Assembly (NCBI RefSeq): GCF_938074695.1
Contig: NZ_CALJEM010000003.1
Coordinates: 1-64,000 of the forward strand
Length of the DNA: 64,000 bases
Direction of reading: 5' to 3'
From: an uncultured Thermosynechococcus sp.
GTDB taxonomy: Bacteria > Cyanobacteriota > Cyanobacteriia > Thermosynechococcales > Thermosynechococcaceae
The notes under the pieces were generated by a model, which had not been told where the DNA came from, ran no database searches, and saw only the letters and a program-made list of their open reading frames with translations. The translations under genes were made by a program, and so were the position numbers. Below are positions 35,661-45,400 of this stretch, piece by piece. Every line of letters begins with the position of its first letter. Position 1 is the first letter of the stretch.

Positions 35661-36899
35661 TTAACCCTCCGAGAGGATACTGGGGCGAATTTTATCGCCG
35701 TCCCGCAGGGGGCGACTGGCGCGCACGACATAGCGCTCGCCGGGGTTCAACCCCCCGAGAACCTCCACCTTGTCCCCGCGCCGTTGGCCGAGAGTAACCG
35801 GCCGTTCTTGCACGCGATCGCCCACCACCACAAAAACACTGCCCTGGCGTGAGGACAGCCGCCCTTCTTCAAAGCCACTGAGAGCCGACTGAGGAATTAT
35901 CAAGCGTGGTGCATCGGCTCTTTGGAAAGTTACCCGTGCCAGCAAACCGCTGCCTAAGCGTTCATCGGCATTGTCAATCCCCACTTCCACAGGAATCAGG
36001 CGAGCAGCGGCAGCAGCGGGTGAAATGCGGATAATCCGACCTTGGTAGGTGCGATTGGGAACGGCATCAAAGGTGATGGTTGCCCCTTGAGCGGGGGCTA
36101 ATCTGGCCAGTTCCCGTTCTGAGACCTCCACCACCACCTTAAGTTGACGAATATCCCCAAGGCGCAGGATCTCTCCCCCCGGCTGCAGCAGGTTGCCCAC
36201 TTCGGTGAGTCGCTCCAGCACCACCCCATTCAGGGGCGATCGCACAAGGGCTTGATTTAGGCGTGCCCGTGCCTGTTGAACAAGGGCTATTTGGGCTTGC
36301 ACCCGTCCCTGGGCAACGGCCACCCCCTGTTGAACGGTCACCACTTCTGCTTCGCGGGAGCGCAGTACCTGCCGTGCCCTTTGGGCCGTTGTGCGGGCTT
36401 GTTCCACTGCTTGCGCTGAGACGGCACCCTCCCGCCCTAGGGTTTCAAGGCGGCGGGCATCGCTTTCTGCTTGCTGGAGGGTAAGACGGGCTTCTTCGAC
36501 GGCGGTACGGGCACGGTTGACGGCGGCTTGGGCTTGAATCACTTCACTGCGGCGGGCGGCAAGTTCAGCCTCTGCTTGAAAAACCGCGTTTTTGAGGACA
36601 ACCGGATCCACCTCCGCCAGCAATTGCCCCAATTGCACGCGATCGCCCACATCGACCCCAAGGCGAATCACTTGACCTTCTACTTGAGAACGCAGCATCA
36701 CTTCACGATAGGGGCGTGTGGTACCCGTCAGAGTTGCCCCCGCTTCCAAGGGCGCCAACCGTGCCACAGCCACATCGGCGTTGACCCCTTCACGGTCTGG
36801 ACGGGCAACTGCCGGTGATTCTAAGCGACCCATGGCCGACCGGCATCCCCCTAGGAGCACCGCGATCGCGATGGCTCCCAGCCATTGGTGCTTTACCAT
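35661..36899 (-). CDS. RND-type efflux membrane-fusion lipoprotein (AcrA/HlyD family)
   Basis: From the ATG at 36899 (MVKHQWLGAIAIAVLLGGCRS) the 412-residue protein starts with a lipoprotein signal and lipobox LLGGC. It then follows the membrane-fusion order: a lipoyl half (VMLRSQVEGQVIRLGVDVGD), a long alpha-helical hairpin of about 110 residues (Ala, Arg, Glu-rich), the second lipoyl half (VRSPLNGVVLERLTEVGN) and a beta-barrel. Such proteins bridge an inner-membrane RND pump and an outer-membrane channel. No pump gene follows on this strand; the convergent pyruvate kinase-like gene lies directly beyond. The pump must be elsewhere. Confidence 0.88.
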   Translation of the reverse strand: MVKHQWLGAIAIAVLLGGCRSAMGRLESPAVARPDREGVNADVAVARLAPLEAGATLTGTTRPYREVMLRSQVEGQVIRLGVDVGDRVQLGQLLAEVDPVVLKNAVFQAEAELAARRSEVIQAQAAVNRARTAVEEARLTLQQAESDARRLETLGREGAVSAQAVEQARTTAQRARQVLRSREAEVVTVQQGVAVAQGRVQAQIALVQQARARLNQALVRSPLNGVVLERLTEVGNLLQPGGEILRLGDIRQLKVVVEVSERELARLAPAQGATITFDAVPNRTYQGRIIRISPAAAAARLIPVEVGIDNADERLGSGLLARVTFQRADAPRLIIPQSALSGFEEGRLSSRQGSVFVVVGDRVQERPVTLGQRRGDKVEVLGGLNPGERYVVRASRPLRDGDKIRPSILSEG

Positions 36900-36939
36900 G
36901 ATTGACCCTGTCATTTTTCCAACTGCTGCTGATAGCCTA

Positions 36940-37875
36940 TCACACTCTCCCCCACTGCATTAGTAATACCTCCCAAACAAGGCGAGGCTGAACGTACTGC
37001 TGCAAATACTGGCGGGCACGCTCCAATTCCTGAAGCATTGAAACACACCGGGGAAACTCTCCCCCTTGCCACAGTTGCTGCTGCATTAGACTCAGAAGCC
37101 ACAGCTGCCGTTCCACATCTAGGGACTGGCTGATGTCCCGTGCCAATTCCAAAGCAGTTTGTAGAGGTAGGGGGGCAGTCAGTTGTTCACCAAGGTGGCG
37201 AAACGCCTCAGGAATTTCTTGCCATGTTTGCCAGGCTTGCAGAATTGCCCCCGGCGACCCTGCTCCCAAAGCCAGCAGGGCGGGAGTGACTTGATGCCAA
37301 AACTCAGGGGGAGCCACCTGTGCCAGTACCTGTTCCATATCCTGACGATTAAGGGGATAGAAGGGAATGTGCTGACAGCGGGAAACAATTGTATTCAATA
37401 AAGCCGATGGACTGGGGGCAATGAGAATTAGCGTGGCACGCCCCGGTTCCTCAAGGGTTTTCAGCAGGGCATTGCCAGCGGCTTCATTCATGGTTTCGGC
37501 TTGGGTTAAAACCACCAGCGATCGCGGGGCGCGCATAGGCGGTTGGCTGAGGTGACGGCTGAGTTGGCGAATTTGCTCCAAGCGCAGTTGAGGCGGGCTG
37601 CGGGGAATCTCCTTATTTGCCGCAAGCAGTTGGCGACGGGTGTAGAGCGTCCCTTGCACACTGTAGGTGGGTTCTAGCCAGAGGACATCGGGGTGGTTGC
37701 TAAGGTCACTGTCCTCTTCGAGAATGGCGTGGAGGAAGCAGCGGGCAGTGAGGGCACGGCCGACGCCTTCAGGACCCACAAAAAGGTAGGCGGGTGCTAG
37801 GCGCTGGCGCTCAAGGGCATGGGTTAACAGTTGTACGGCGGTTGGCTGACCAATAACCGGTTGAAACCAATTCAT
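36940..37875 (-). CDS. holB: DNA polymerase III subunit delta prime
   Basis: Delta prime is part of the clamp loader that opens the sliding clamp at the replication fork. The 311-residue protein has a RecA/AAA+ fold with YLFVGPEGVGRALTARCFL as a degenerate Walker A (GPEGVGRA, lacking the usual GKS/T, as is common for delta prime). LLKTLEEPGRATLILIA is the sensor-type helix, and an SRC motif (TIVSRCQHIPF) is present. It starts inside the last four bases of the upstream fusion gene, so translation is probably coupled. Confidence 0.88.
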   Translation of the reverse strand: MNWFQPVIGQPTAVQLLTHALERQRLAPAYLFVGPEGVGRALTARCFLHAILEEDSDLSNHPDVLWLEPTYSVQGTLYTRRQLLAANKEIPRSPPQLRLEQIRQLSRHLSQPPMRAPRSLVVLTQAETMNEAAGNALLKTLEEPGRATLILIAPSPSALLNTIVSRCQHIPFYPLNRQDMEQVLAQVAPPEFWHQVTPALLALGAGSPGAILQAWQTWQEIPEAFRHLGEQLTAPLPLQTALELARDISQSLDVERQLWLLSLMQQQLWQGGEFPRCVSMLQELERARQYLQQYVQPRLVWEVLLMQWGRV

Positions 37876-40625
37876 GACCTCGGAAAATGGGCTTCAACAT
37901 AGGCAATGGCACTGGGGCGATCGCTGACAAGGCCATCGAGCATTGCTGAGCGCAGGGCAAGGAGAATCTGCCGTAATTGCGGTCCACGGGCATAGCCCAA
38001 CTGCTGCAGGTCGTGGCCATTCAAGGGGGGCTTTTGCAACCGCCACTGCCAGAGATATTCCCGCAAGAGGGTCACATCCGACAACGCTGCTTCACTCCCC
38101 TTTGCCTGCTGCACCGCTGCCAACAGCACAATTAGAGGGAGGGGCTGATGTTCTAAAAAGTTGCAGTAGCAACTGCGGGGTTGCTGGCTCTGCCGCAATG
38201 TCTGCCATGTCTCTTGAAAGTTAGGAAAAGTGTCGAGCCACTCCCAGATCTGCTCCCCCAGTTGCAGTTGACGGGCGATCGCCCCTGCGGTGGGAACCGT
38301 CACAATCAGTGCCAAGAGTTCTAGCTCCCACAGGGGAAAGCTTTGCCACTCCCGCCGCTCAGGAACCTCTGGCCACCACTCCCAAACCAATTTTAGGCGT
38401 TCTTTAGCTGCTGCATCAAAGGTGACTTGGCGATCTAAACACTCGAGGGCACCCAACTCCGCCAGCATTGTTAAGGCACGCTCACCGCCAAAGTGTTCGC
38501 CAGGGGCAAGGGGGAGTTCCAGAATATAGCGCAGTTCATTGCGCAGCCGACTCTGGAGGGAAGGCCGTTTTGAGGTGGAGCGATCGCCCCCTCGGGGCGC
38601 GCCTAAATGGCGATCGCGGCCGGCAAAAACACCGCTTGTCAGGGCATATTCGATGTACTGGCGGGTTTGCGGCTCTAGGTCAAAGCCAAGGCGCACCGCA
38701 AAACGCACCGCCCGAAAAATCCGTGTCGGGTCTTCAATAAAACTGTTGGGGTGAAGCACCCGAATCAACCGCCGCTGCAAATCCTCCTGCCCCCCAAAGA
38801 AATCCAGAATCTCGCCGTGGCGCGGTGGGGTAAGGCGCATGGCCAGGGCATTGATGGTAAAGTCGCGGCGGTAGAGATCTTGGCGAATCGAACTGGCTGC
38901 CACTTCCGGATGCGCTGCCGGATAGGGATAAAACTCACTGCGGGCAGTGGCAATATCTACGGCAAACCCTGCCAGGGCCGACGTCTTCGGCCAGTGGAGC
39001 GCAGCGGTTTGAAACTGACCGTAGATCTGTAAATCCGTCTCGGGGTAGAGGTCATGGAGCGCTTGCGCCAAATGCACCCCGGCCGCCTCCTCCTGTTGCA
39101 CCCCATCTACAACTAAATCAAACTCCCGTGTGGGTAAGGGGCAATTCCCCTGGGCGATCGCCAGCAGCAGATCCCGCACGGCGCCTCCCACAAGGTAAAG
39201 TTGCCAGCCCTGTTCCTTGGCGATCGCCGCCGCCCGTTGTAGCAGTGCCCACAGTGCCTCCGGCAGCCGTTCCTGTAAAGCTTCGTAAAGATTTAAGGCT
39301 GGCAAAGGGCACACGGTTTCCGTTTCGCGGCTAAGGGCATAGAGATGGCGCAACACATCGGTACGGGTAACAATCCCCACAAGGTCACCCTGATCATTCA
39401 CCACGGGTAACCGCCCAATATCGTACTGCACCATCAGGGCTTGAATCTCCGGTAACGGTGTCGTGGGCGAAACCGTGCGCACCGGTGCTTTCATATAGCC
39501 TTTGACCGGCGCATGGGCAAACCCATGGTGCAGCGCCACATCTAAATCCCGCCGTGAAATGATCCCTTGAAGTTCCCCTTCTGCACTCACCACCGACAGC
39601 CCGGAATGGCCATAGCGCAGCAAGATGCGGTGGGCATCGGCAATGGAGGTCTCTGGGCGGACAGTGCGCACAGGCGAGGACATGAGTTCTGCTGCGGTTG
39701 GCGGACGGGGAATTTGTTCTTTGAGGGTCTCAAACAGCTTTTCGAGCAGCGCCTCTGGATGGTCTGTGGTAACGGTTACTGCGGCAGCTTGGGCATGGCC
39801 ACCCCCCCCCAGGGGAGTCAGCAAATGGGCAACATTGACCCTAGGAATGCGGCTGCGGGCAATAATCGCAAGATGATGTTGCCGATACTGATGCCCAAGG
39901 AGCAGGGCATCGCACTCACTGAGATCCGCCAATTGGCTGACTAACCGTGAGAGTCCAGGGAGATAGTCCGCTGTGTGCAGCAGTACCCAGCCCAGTCGGT
40001 AGCCGTGATGAACTACTTGCTGGAGATTCGCCCACGCCTGCCGCAGATAGGGTTGCAGCTCTGCACTCAAGCCAGCCTCGGAATAGGTGGCGATCGCCCG
40101 CTGATTTGCCCCTTGGTTCAACAGCCAAGCCAGGGCCTGCACATCCCGCACTGTGGTTTGCTCAAAGGTCAAAGAACCCGTATCGGCATGAATGCCCAAC
40201 GCCAGCACCGTTGCTTCTGTCGGGGAAAGGGTAATTTTTTTAGCCTGCAACTGTTCACAGAGAATCGTGCTGGTGGCGCCAACGGGTTCTAACCATTGCT
40301 GCTGCGGCACAATGTCCCCTGTTACCTCTAAATGGTGATCGTATAGACCAATTCGGACGTGGGGCTGGTCTAGCCATCCTGCGGCTTGCCCCAACTGGCG
40401 GCGCCACTGCGTATCCACTACCCAAATTTGCCGCAATTGGCTAGGGTCAACGGCTCTTGCTTCAATGAGGGGATACTCATCGCGGTGATAGGCCAAAAAC
40501 TCCCCCACCTTGGGGTGCGTCCCCCCCGTCAGGACAATTTTGGTACCCGGATACAGACGCGCCAGACCTACGGCTGCCCCTAGGGTATCAAAATCGGCAA
40601 TTTGATGGCAAAGGACAACATCCAT
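37872..40625 (-). CDS. DHH phosphoesterase - CBS pair - CCA-adding/poly(A) polymerase fusion
   Basis: I use the ATG at 40625 (MDVVLCHQIADFDTLGAAVGL), giving 917 residues. Order: a DHH-type domain (residues 1-300) with QIADFDTLGAA, LYDHHLE and the DHHA1-like GGGGHAQAAAV; two CBS domains (about 310-435, MSSPVRTVRPE and VKGYMKAPVRTV); then a class II nucleotidyltransferase with VGGAVRDLL, EFDLVVDG as the metal-binding acidic pair, RRDFTINALAM and DPTRIFRAVRFA. Such fusions occur in cyanobacteria and are thought to act in tRNA 3' CCA or A addition. The nucleotidyltransferase region has a short Arg/Ser-rich insert (APRGGDRSTSKRPS) encoded by two HIP1 sites. Confidence 0.9.
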   Translation of the reverse strand: MDVVLCHQIADFDTLGAAVGLARLYPGTKIVLTGGTHPKVGEFLAYHRDEYPLIEARAVDPSQLRQIWVVDTQWRRQLGQAAGWLDQPHVRIGLYDHHLEVTGDIVPQQQWLEPVGATSTILCEQLQAKKITLSPTEATVLALGIHADTGSLTFEQTTVRDVQALAWLLNQGANQRAIATYSEAGLSAELQPYLRQAWANLQQVVHHGYRLGWVLLHTADYLPGLSRLVSQLADLSECDALLLGHQYRQHHLAIIARSRIPRVNVAHLLTPLGGGGHAQAAAVTVTTDHPEALLEKLFETLKEQIPRPPTAAELMSSPVRTVRPETSIADAHRILLRYGHSGLSVVSAEGELQGIISRRDLDVALHHGFAHAPVKGYMKAPVRTVSPTTPLPEIQALMVQYDIGRLPVVNDQGDLVGIVTRTDVLRHLYALSRETETVCPLPALNLYEALQERLPEALWALLQRAAAIAKEQGWQLYLVGGAVRDLLLAIAQGNCPLPTREFDLVVDGVQQEEAAGVHLAQALHDLYPETDLQIYGQFQTAALHWPKTSALAGFAVDIATARSEFYPYPAAHPEVAASSIRQDLYRRDFTINALAMRLTPPRHGEILDFFGGQEDLQRRLIRVLHPNSFIEDPTRIFRAVRFAVRLGFDLEPQTRQYIEYALTSGVFAGRDRHLGAPRGGDRSTSKRPSLQSRLRNELRYILELPLAPGEHFGGERALTMLAELGALECLDRQVTFDAAAKERLKLVWEWWPEVPERREWQSFPLWELELLALIVTVPTAGAIARQLQLGEQIWEWLDTFPNFQETWQTLRQSQQPRSCYCNFLEHQPLPLIVLLAAVQQAKGSEAALSDVTLLREYLWQWRLQKPPLNGHDLQQLGYARGPQLRQILLALRSAMLDGLVSDRPSAIAYVEAHFPRS

Positions 40626-40710
40626 GAGAGCTTCGATAAGGGGACGGTAGCTACCCTGTATCCAGTCTGCGGCAAGTTGTGTTCCAGCCAAACCAGCAAA
40701 AGAACGGAAA

Positions 40711-41205
40711 TCAGTAAAGGAAGGGAATCAGTTTTTTCACCGCCTGCCGATAACTGGCGTAGTCCTCAAACTTAGCCGCTAGCCACTGCTCCTCTTGAGC
40801 CGCCTTGCGGTCAAAGAAAATGAAGAGGGCGATCGCCCCCAGCCCGTGGGAAAGGCTCATTTGCCAAGCCGTATAAGCCAAGGCCAAAAAGATGACACTG
40901 CTATAGATCGGATGGCGCACCCACCCATAAACCCCCGTGGTCACTAATTGACTGTCTTCCTTAGGATGGGGGAGGGGCGTCAAGTTATTCCCTAGGTGAA
41001 ACAGGCCAGCAATCCCCAGGCCAAGGCCAATCAGCCCCAAGCCAAGGGTCAGTCCTAGGCGCACCGACAAGGGCAAGCTCACCACTCGTACCACCGGCAA
41101 GAGAATAAAGCCAATACTGAGCACCGCTTGGCCAATGACCCAAAATTCTCCCCGTTGGTTGCGCCACCAGTCTTTACTGAATCCCCACTCCTGCAGTTTA
41201 CTCAC
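40711..41205 (-). CDS. Isoprenylcysteine carboxyl methyltransferase-like membrane protein
   Basis: The 164-residue protein has four to five membrane helices and the C-terminal methyltransferase motif of the ICMT/PEMT group: LVTTGVYGWVRHPIYSSV near residue 100, and EEQWLAAKFEDYASYRQAVKKLIPFLY at the end, containing the conserved Glu and Arg positions. Family members methylate small substrates at the membrane with S-adenosylmethionine; substrates in bacteria are mostly unknown. It sits between the fusion gene and a pseudogene on the same strand. Confidence 0.82.
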   Translation of the reverse strand: MSKLQEWGFSKDWWRNQRGEFWVIGQAVLSIGFILLPVVRVVSLPLSVRLGLTLGLGLIGLGLGIAGLFHLGNNLTPLPHPKEDSQLVTTGVYGWVRHPIYSSVIFLALAYTAWQMSLSHGLGAIALFIFFDRKAAQEEQWLAAKFEDYASYRQAVKKLIPFLY

Positions 41206-41237
41206 GTTGGTTGCTGTCTTCGGTGGATACCTTAATT

Positions 41238-41770
41238 CTAGTGAATGCTAGCGATCGCCTGCTTACTCCACAGGCAGCAATAATTTTGTGGCTTTAGCAC
41301 TGGCTTTTTGGCTTTCGTTCGCCCACTGCCGAGCTTGCCCAGTGATTCTTGGAGAGTTCCCATGGGGCAAATGGCACACCACGCCCGCTGATTAAAAATC
41401 ACCCCTAAGAGAATTGCCACAATGGATGTGACGACACACAGATTCACAAAGAGACCCCCCACCGCCATCTAATTGCTCCATGCCAAGGTCATGCGAATGG
41501 CAAAAATGGTCAAGCGAAAGACAGCCCAGCGGAAACGCTGTTTTTTGAAGAGTTTGGGATAGGGACGGTGGGGGCTAAAGTGATAAATCAAAGAAGGCGC
41601 CCCGAAGGCAGAGGTTACTACACCAGTAGCGGCTACGAAAATAGGCCAGCACGGGAATACCCAGCATGAGGTAGCCGAGCCACGGCTACCAAAGACCCCC
41701 AATCGCAATCAAGAAAAAATAGCCAAATTGTTGCCCATTGACTGGACTTGCTCCGCAAGGATTGTTTCAT
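41238..41770 (-). pseudogene. Decayed 4Fe-4S-binding polytopic membrane protein (NapH/YccM-like)
   Basis: An intact relative would be a membrane protein of about 180-200 residues. Pieces lie in order across different frames from the ATG at 41770: MKQSLRSKSSQW, then (shifted) YLMLGIPVLAYF and RYWCSNLCLRGAFFDLSL, then (shifted) HRPYPKLFKKQRFRW. An in-frame TAG follows, directly before MAVGGLFVNLCVV and RAWCAICPMGTLQESLG, then a ragged end lacking the expected C-terminal C-x2-C-x2-C-x3-C cluster. The cysteine pattern WC-x2-C-x-R-G and WC-x2-CP-x-G is that of NapH-type proteins. At least two frameshifts and two stops make a working product impossible. The ORF track shows only two pieces (41238..41468 and 41469..41708). 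Confidence 0.75.
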
Positions 41771-41778
41771 AACATGCC

Positions 41779-41802
41779 TAGCCATATAGTCTTATATGGC
41801 TA
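41779..41802. repeat. Perfect 10-base inverted repeat next to the pseudogene start
   Basis: tagccatata-gtct-tatatggcta forms a perfect palindrome nine bases upstream of the pseudogene ATG. No run of T follows on either strand, so it is more like an operator than a terminator. Confidence 0.6.
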
Positions 41803-41875
41803 TAGAGTTATTTAGTGGAATAAGTCAAGACCTTGATTCGCTGCCTTTATTGTTCTTCACATAAGGGGGAAGTCC

Positions 41876-42907
41876 CTAGCCGTGCCGTTCTAGCGCCAAC
41901 TGCACCAAGCGATGAACTAACTCTGGAAAAGGCACGCCACTGGCCGCCCACAGTTGCGGGTACATACTCAGGGCTGTAAACCCCGGCAGGGTATTCACTT
42001 CGTTCATCAACACTTCCCCTGTGCTTGGGAGATAGAAGAAATCAAAGCGGGCAAGGCCGGCGGCATCAAGGGCTTGAAAAGCCTGTAGGGACAGGCTGCG
42101 GATCTGCTCACTCACTGCGGGGGGAATGTCCGCAGGGATATGGAGTTGGGCGCGACCCTCGGTATATTTCGTTTCGTAGTCGTAAAACTCACTGTTGTAG
42201 GTAATTTCCCCCACCACCGAGGCTTGGGGTTTGTCATTGCCGAGCACAGCGCATTCTAGCTCACGGGCAACTACACCTGCTTCAACAATAATGCGGCGAT
42301 CCAATTCAGCAGCGGCCTCAAGGGCAGTTGTGAGTTGTTGGCGATTTTTTGCCTTGGTAATGCCCACTGAGGAACCAAGGTTGGCGGGTTTCACAAAGCA
42401 GGGATAGCCCAGTTCGGTTTCAATGCGATCGCACAAATGGTGGTAACGACAGGGATCCGACCAGAGGTCACTGCGCTGAAGGGCTACGTAGCGCACCTGG
42501 GGTAAGCCCACCGCGCCAAAGACCGTTTTCATCAGAATTTTGTCCATACCAATGGCCGAGGCGGCCACCCCTGAACCCACATAGGGGCGTTGCATCAATT
42601 GCAGCAGGCCTTGAATGGTGCCATCCTCACCGTTGGGGCCGTGGAGCATTGGGAACCAAACGTCAATGGTTTCAGCAACCGTAGGAAATTGCCAGAGGGA
42701 CGCCTCTGGTGCTGGCTCAGCGGGGATGCCAACGCGGTCTGTCAAGCGCCAGTAACCATCTTTTTGAATATAGATGGGCACCACTTCATAGCGATCGCGA
42801 TTGTCGCCTTCGGCAAAGGCTTGGGCGATCGCTGCTGCCGAGGCCACTGAAACCTCATGCTCCCGTGAGCGTCCCCCAAACAGTAGCCCAACCCGCAGAC
42901 GACCCAT
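41876..42907 (-). CDS. ddl: D-alanine--D-alanine ligase
   Basis: Ddl joins two D-alanines with ATP for the peptidoglycan stem peptide. The 343-residue ATP-grasp protein shows [19 protein letters not shown] at the N-terminus, [44 protein letters not shown] and the C-terminal metal-binding [11 protein letters not shown]. All core residues appear intact. It is separated from the pseudogene by about 105 bases and starts 72 bases from the divergent DUF2862 gene. Confidence 0.96.
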   Translation of the reverse strand: MGRLRVGLLFGGRSREHEVSVASAAAIAQAFAEGDNRDRYEVVPIYIQKDGYWRLTDRVGIPAEPAPEASLWQFPTVAETIDVWFPMLHGPNGEDGTIQGLLQLMQRPYVGSGVAASAIGMDKILMKTVFGAVGLPQVRYVALQRSDLWSDPCRYHHLCDRIETELGYPCFVKPANLGSSVGITKAKNRQQLTTALEAAAELDRRIIVEAGVVARELECAVLGNDKPQASVVGEITYNSEFYDYETKYTEGRAQLHIPADIPPAVSEQIRSLSLQAFQALDAAGLARFDFFYLPSTGEVLMNEVNTLPGFTALSMYPQLWAASGVPFPELVHRLVQLALERHG

Positions 42908-42979
42908 AGTGTAAACCCGTGTGAATGTGACGGTTTCTTGGTAGGATTTTCAAGGATTATACAAAGTTTGGGAGTTGCT

Positions 42980-43174
42980 ATGGACGTGGGGCAAAAAGTG
43001 CGCGTCTGTCGAATTCGCGATCGCGTCGCCCAAGACATCATTCAAAAACTCGGCCAAGTGGGTCAAATTACCGGTTTTAAGATGACCGATGGCAGTGGGG
43101 TTGGCGTTATTGTCACCTTTGACGACCGCTCCAGCACTTGGTTTTTTGAGGACGAAATTGAAGTCGTTGGCTAA
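42980..43174 (+). CDS. DUF2862-type small conserved protein
   Basis: From the ATG at 42980, preceded by gggag, the protein is 64 residues (MDVGQKVRVCRIRDRV..., VGQITGFKMTDGSGVGVIVTFDDRSSTWFFEDEIEVV). It looks like a small SH3-like beta barrel. I recall this as the cyanobacterial/plastid DUF2862 family, with no firm function. It is divergent from ddl and lies 227 bases upstream of the ATP synthase operon. The upstream track start at 42938 lies in the divergent promoter region. Confidence 0.78.
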   Translation: MDVGQKVRVCRIRDRVAQDIIQKLGQVGQITGFKMTDGSGVGVIVTFDDRSSTWFFEDEIEVVG

Positions 43175-43374
43175 TTTCTGCCCTGCCGCCTTTTTCGCAG
43201 CAACTGCGCTGGGTCAATGAGACTCCAAACTTGGATCCGACCGAATCCGATAGAAAAAGGCCGCATTAGTGGTACGTTGTATTGTGGTGCGCTTGCACCA
43301 AGCGCTGCATTCCACTTTCAATCGCGATCGTTGTGCCCCTTGGCGAGCGATCGCCCTCTAAAAAACGCAAATGA

Positions 43375-44850
<1,476 letters not shown>

Positions 44851-44919
44851 GTTTTGCAGAAGTAATAGAGGGTGGGGCAACCCACCCTGAGATTCCGATT
44901 GAGTGGCAAAGGAAGCGTT

Positions 44920-45336
44920 ATGGTGATGACTGTTCGGGTAATTGCGCCCGATAAAACTGTTTGGGATGCCCCCGCCGAAGAAGTCATTTTGCCCAGTACG
45001 ACGGGGCAGTTGGGCATTCTTTCCAATCATGCCCCCCTCTTAACTGCCTTAGAAATAGGTGTCATGCGGGTGCGCCAGAACCGCGAATGGGTGGCGATCG
45101 CCCTCATGGGGGGCTTTGCGGAGGTGGAAAACAACGAAGTGACCATCCTTGTCAACGGGGCTGAGCGCGGCGACAAAATTGACCTAGAAAAAGCCAAGGC
45201 CGAATTTGCTGAAGCCCAGGCTGCCCTTGCCAAAGCTGAACAGGGAGAATCCAAACAAGCCAAAATTCAAGCCACCCAAGCCTTTCGCCGTGCCCGTGCT
45301 CGCCTGCAGGCTGCAGGGGGTGTGGTGGAGATTTAG
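44920..45336 (+). CDS. atpC: ATP synthase F1 subunit epsilon
   Basis: Epsilon is part of the central rotor stalk and inhibits ATP hydrolysis through its C-terminal helices. The ATG at 44920, preceded by aaaggaag, gives 138 residues, the usual cyanobacterial length; the track start at 44872 is too early. The N-terminal beta-sandwich includes [21 protein letters not shown] and the C-terminal helical hairpin is rich in Ala, Lys, Glu and Gln ([17 protein letters not shown]). It is the last gene of the operon. Confidence 0.97.
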   Translation: MVMTVRVIAPDKTVWDAPAEEVILPSTTGQLGILSNHAPLLTALEIGVMRVRQNREWVAIALMGGFAEVENNEVTILVNGAERGDKIDLEKAKAEFAEAQAALAKAEQGESKQAKIQATQAFRRARARLQAAGGVVEI

Positions 45337-45367
45337 GTTCTCTTTCATTGGCTGAACTTTTGTCAAG

Positions 45368-45398
45368 ACCTCCCCAACCCTTTAGGGGGAGGTTTTTT
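45368..45398 (+). terminator. Rho-independent terminator of the atp operon
   Basis: acctcccc pairs with ggggaggt around a ten-base loop and is followed by six T. It lies 31 bases after the atpC stop. The opposite strand lacks a T run, so it serves the plus strand only. Confidence 0.85.
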
Positions 45399-45400
45399 AT

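Noticed and set aside
45368-45398. Bidirectional terminator for atpC and prfB
   Set aside because: On the minus strand the hairpin is followed by TCTTGACA and not by a T run, so only plus-strand termination is supported.
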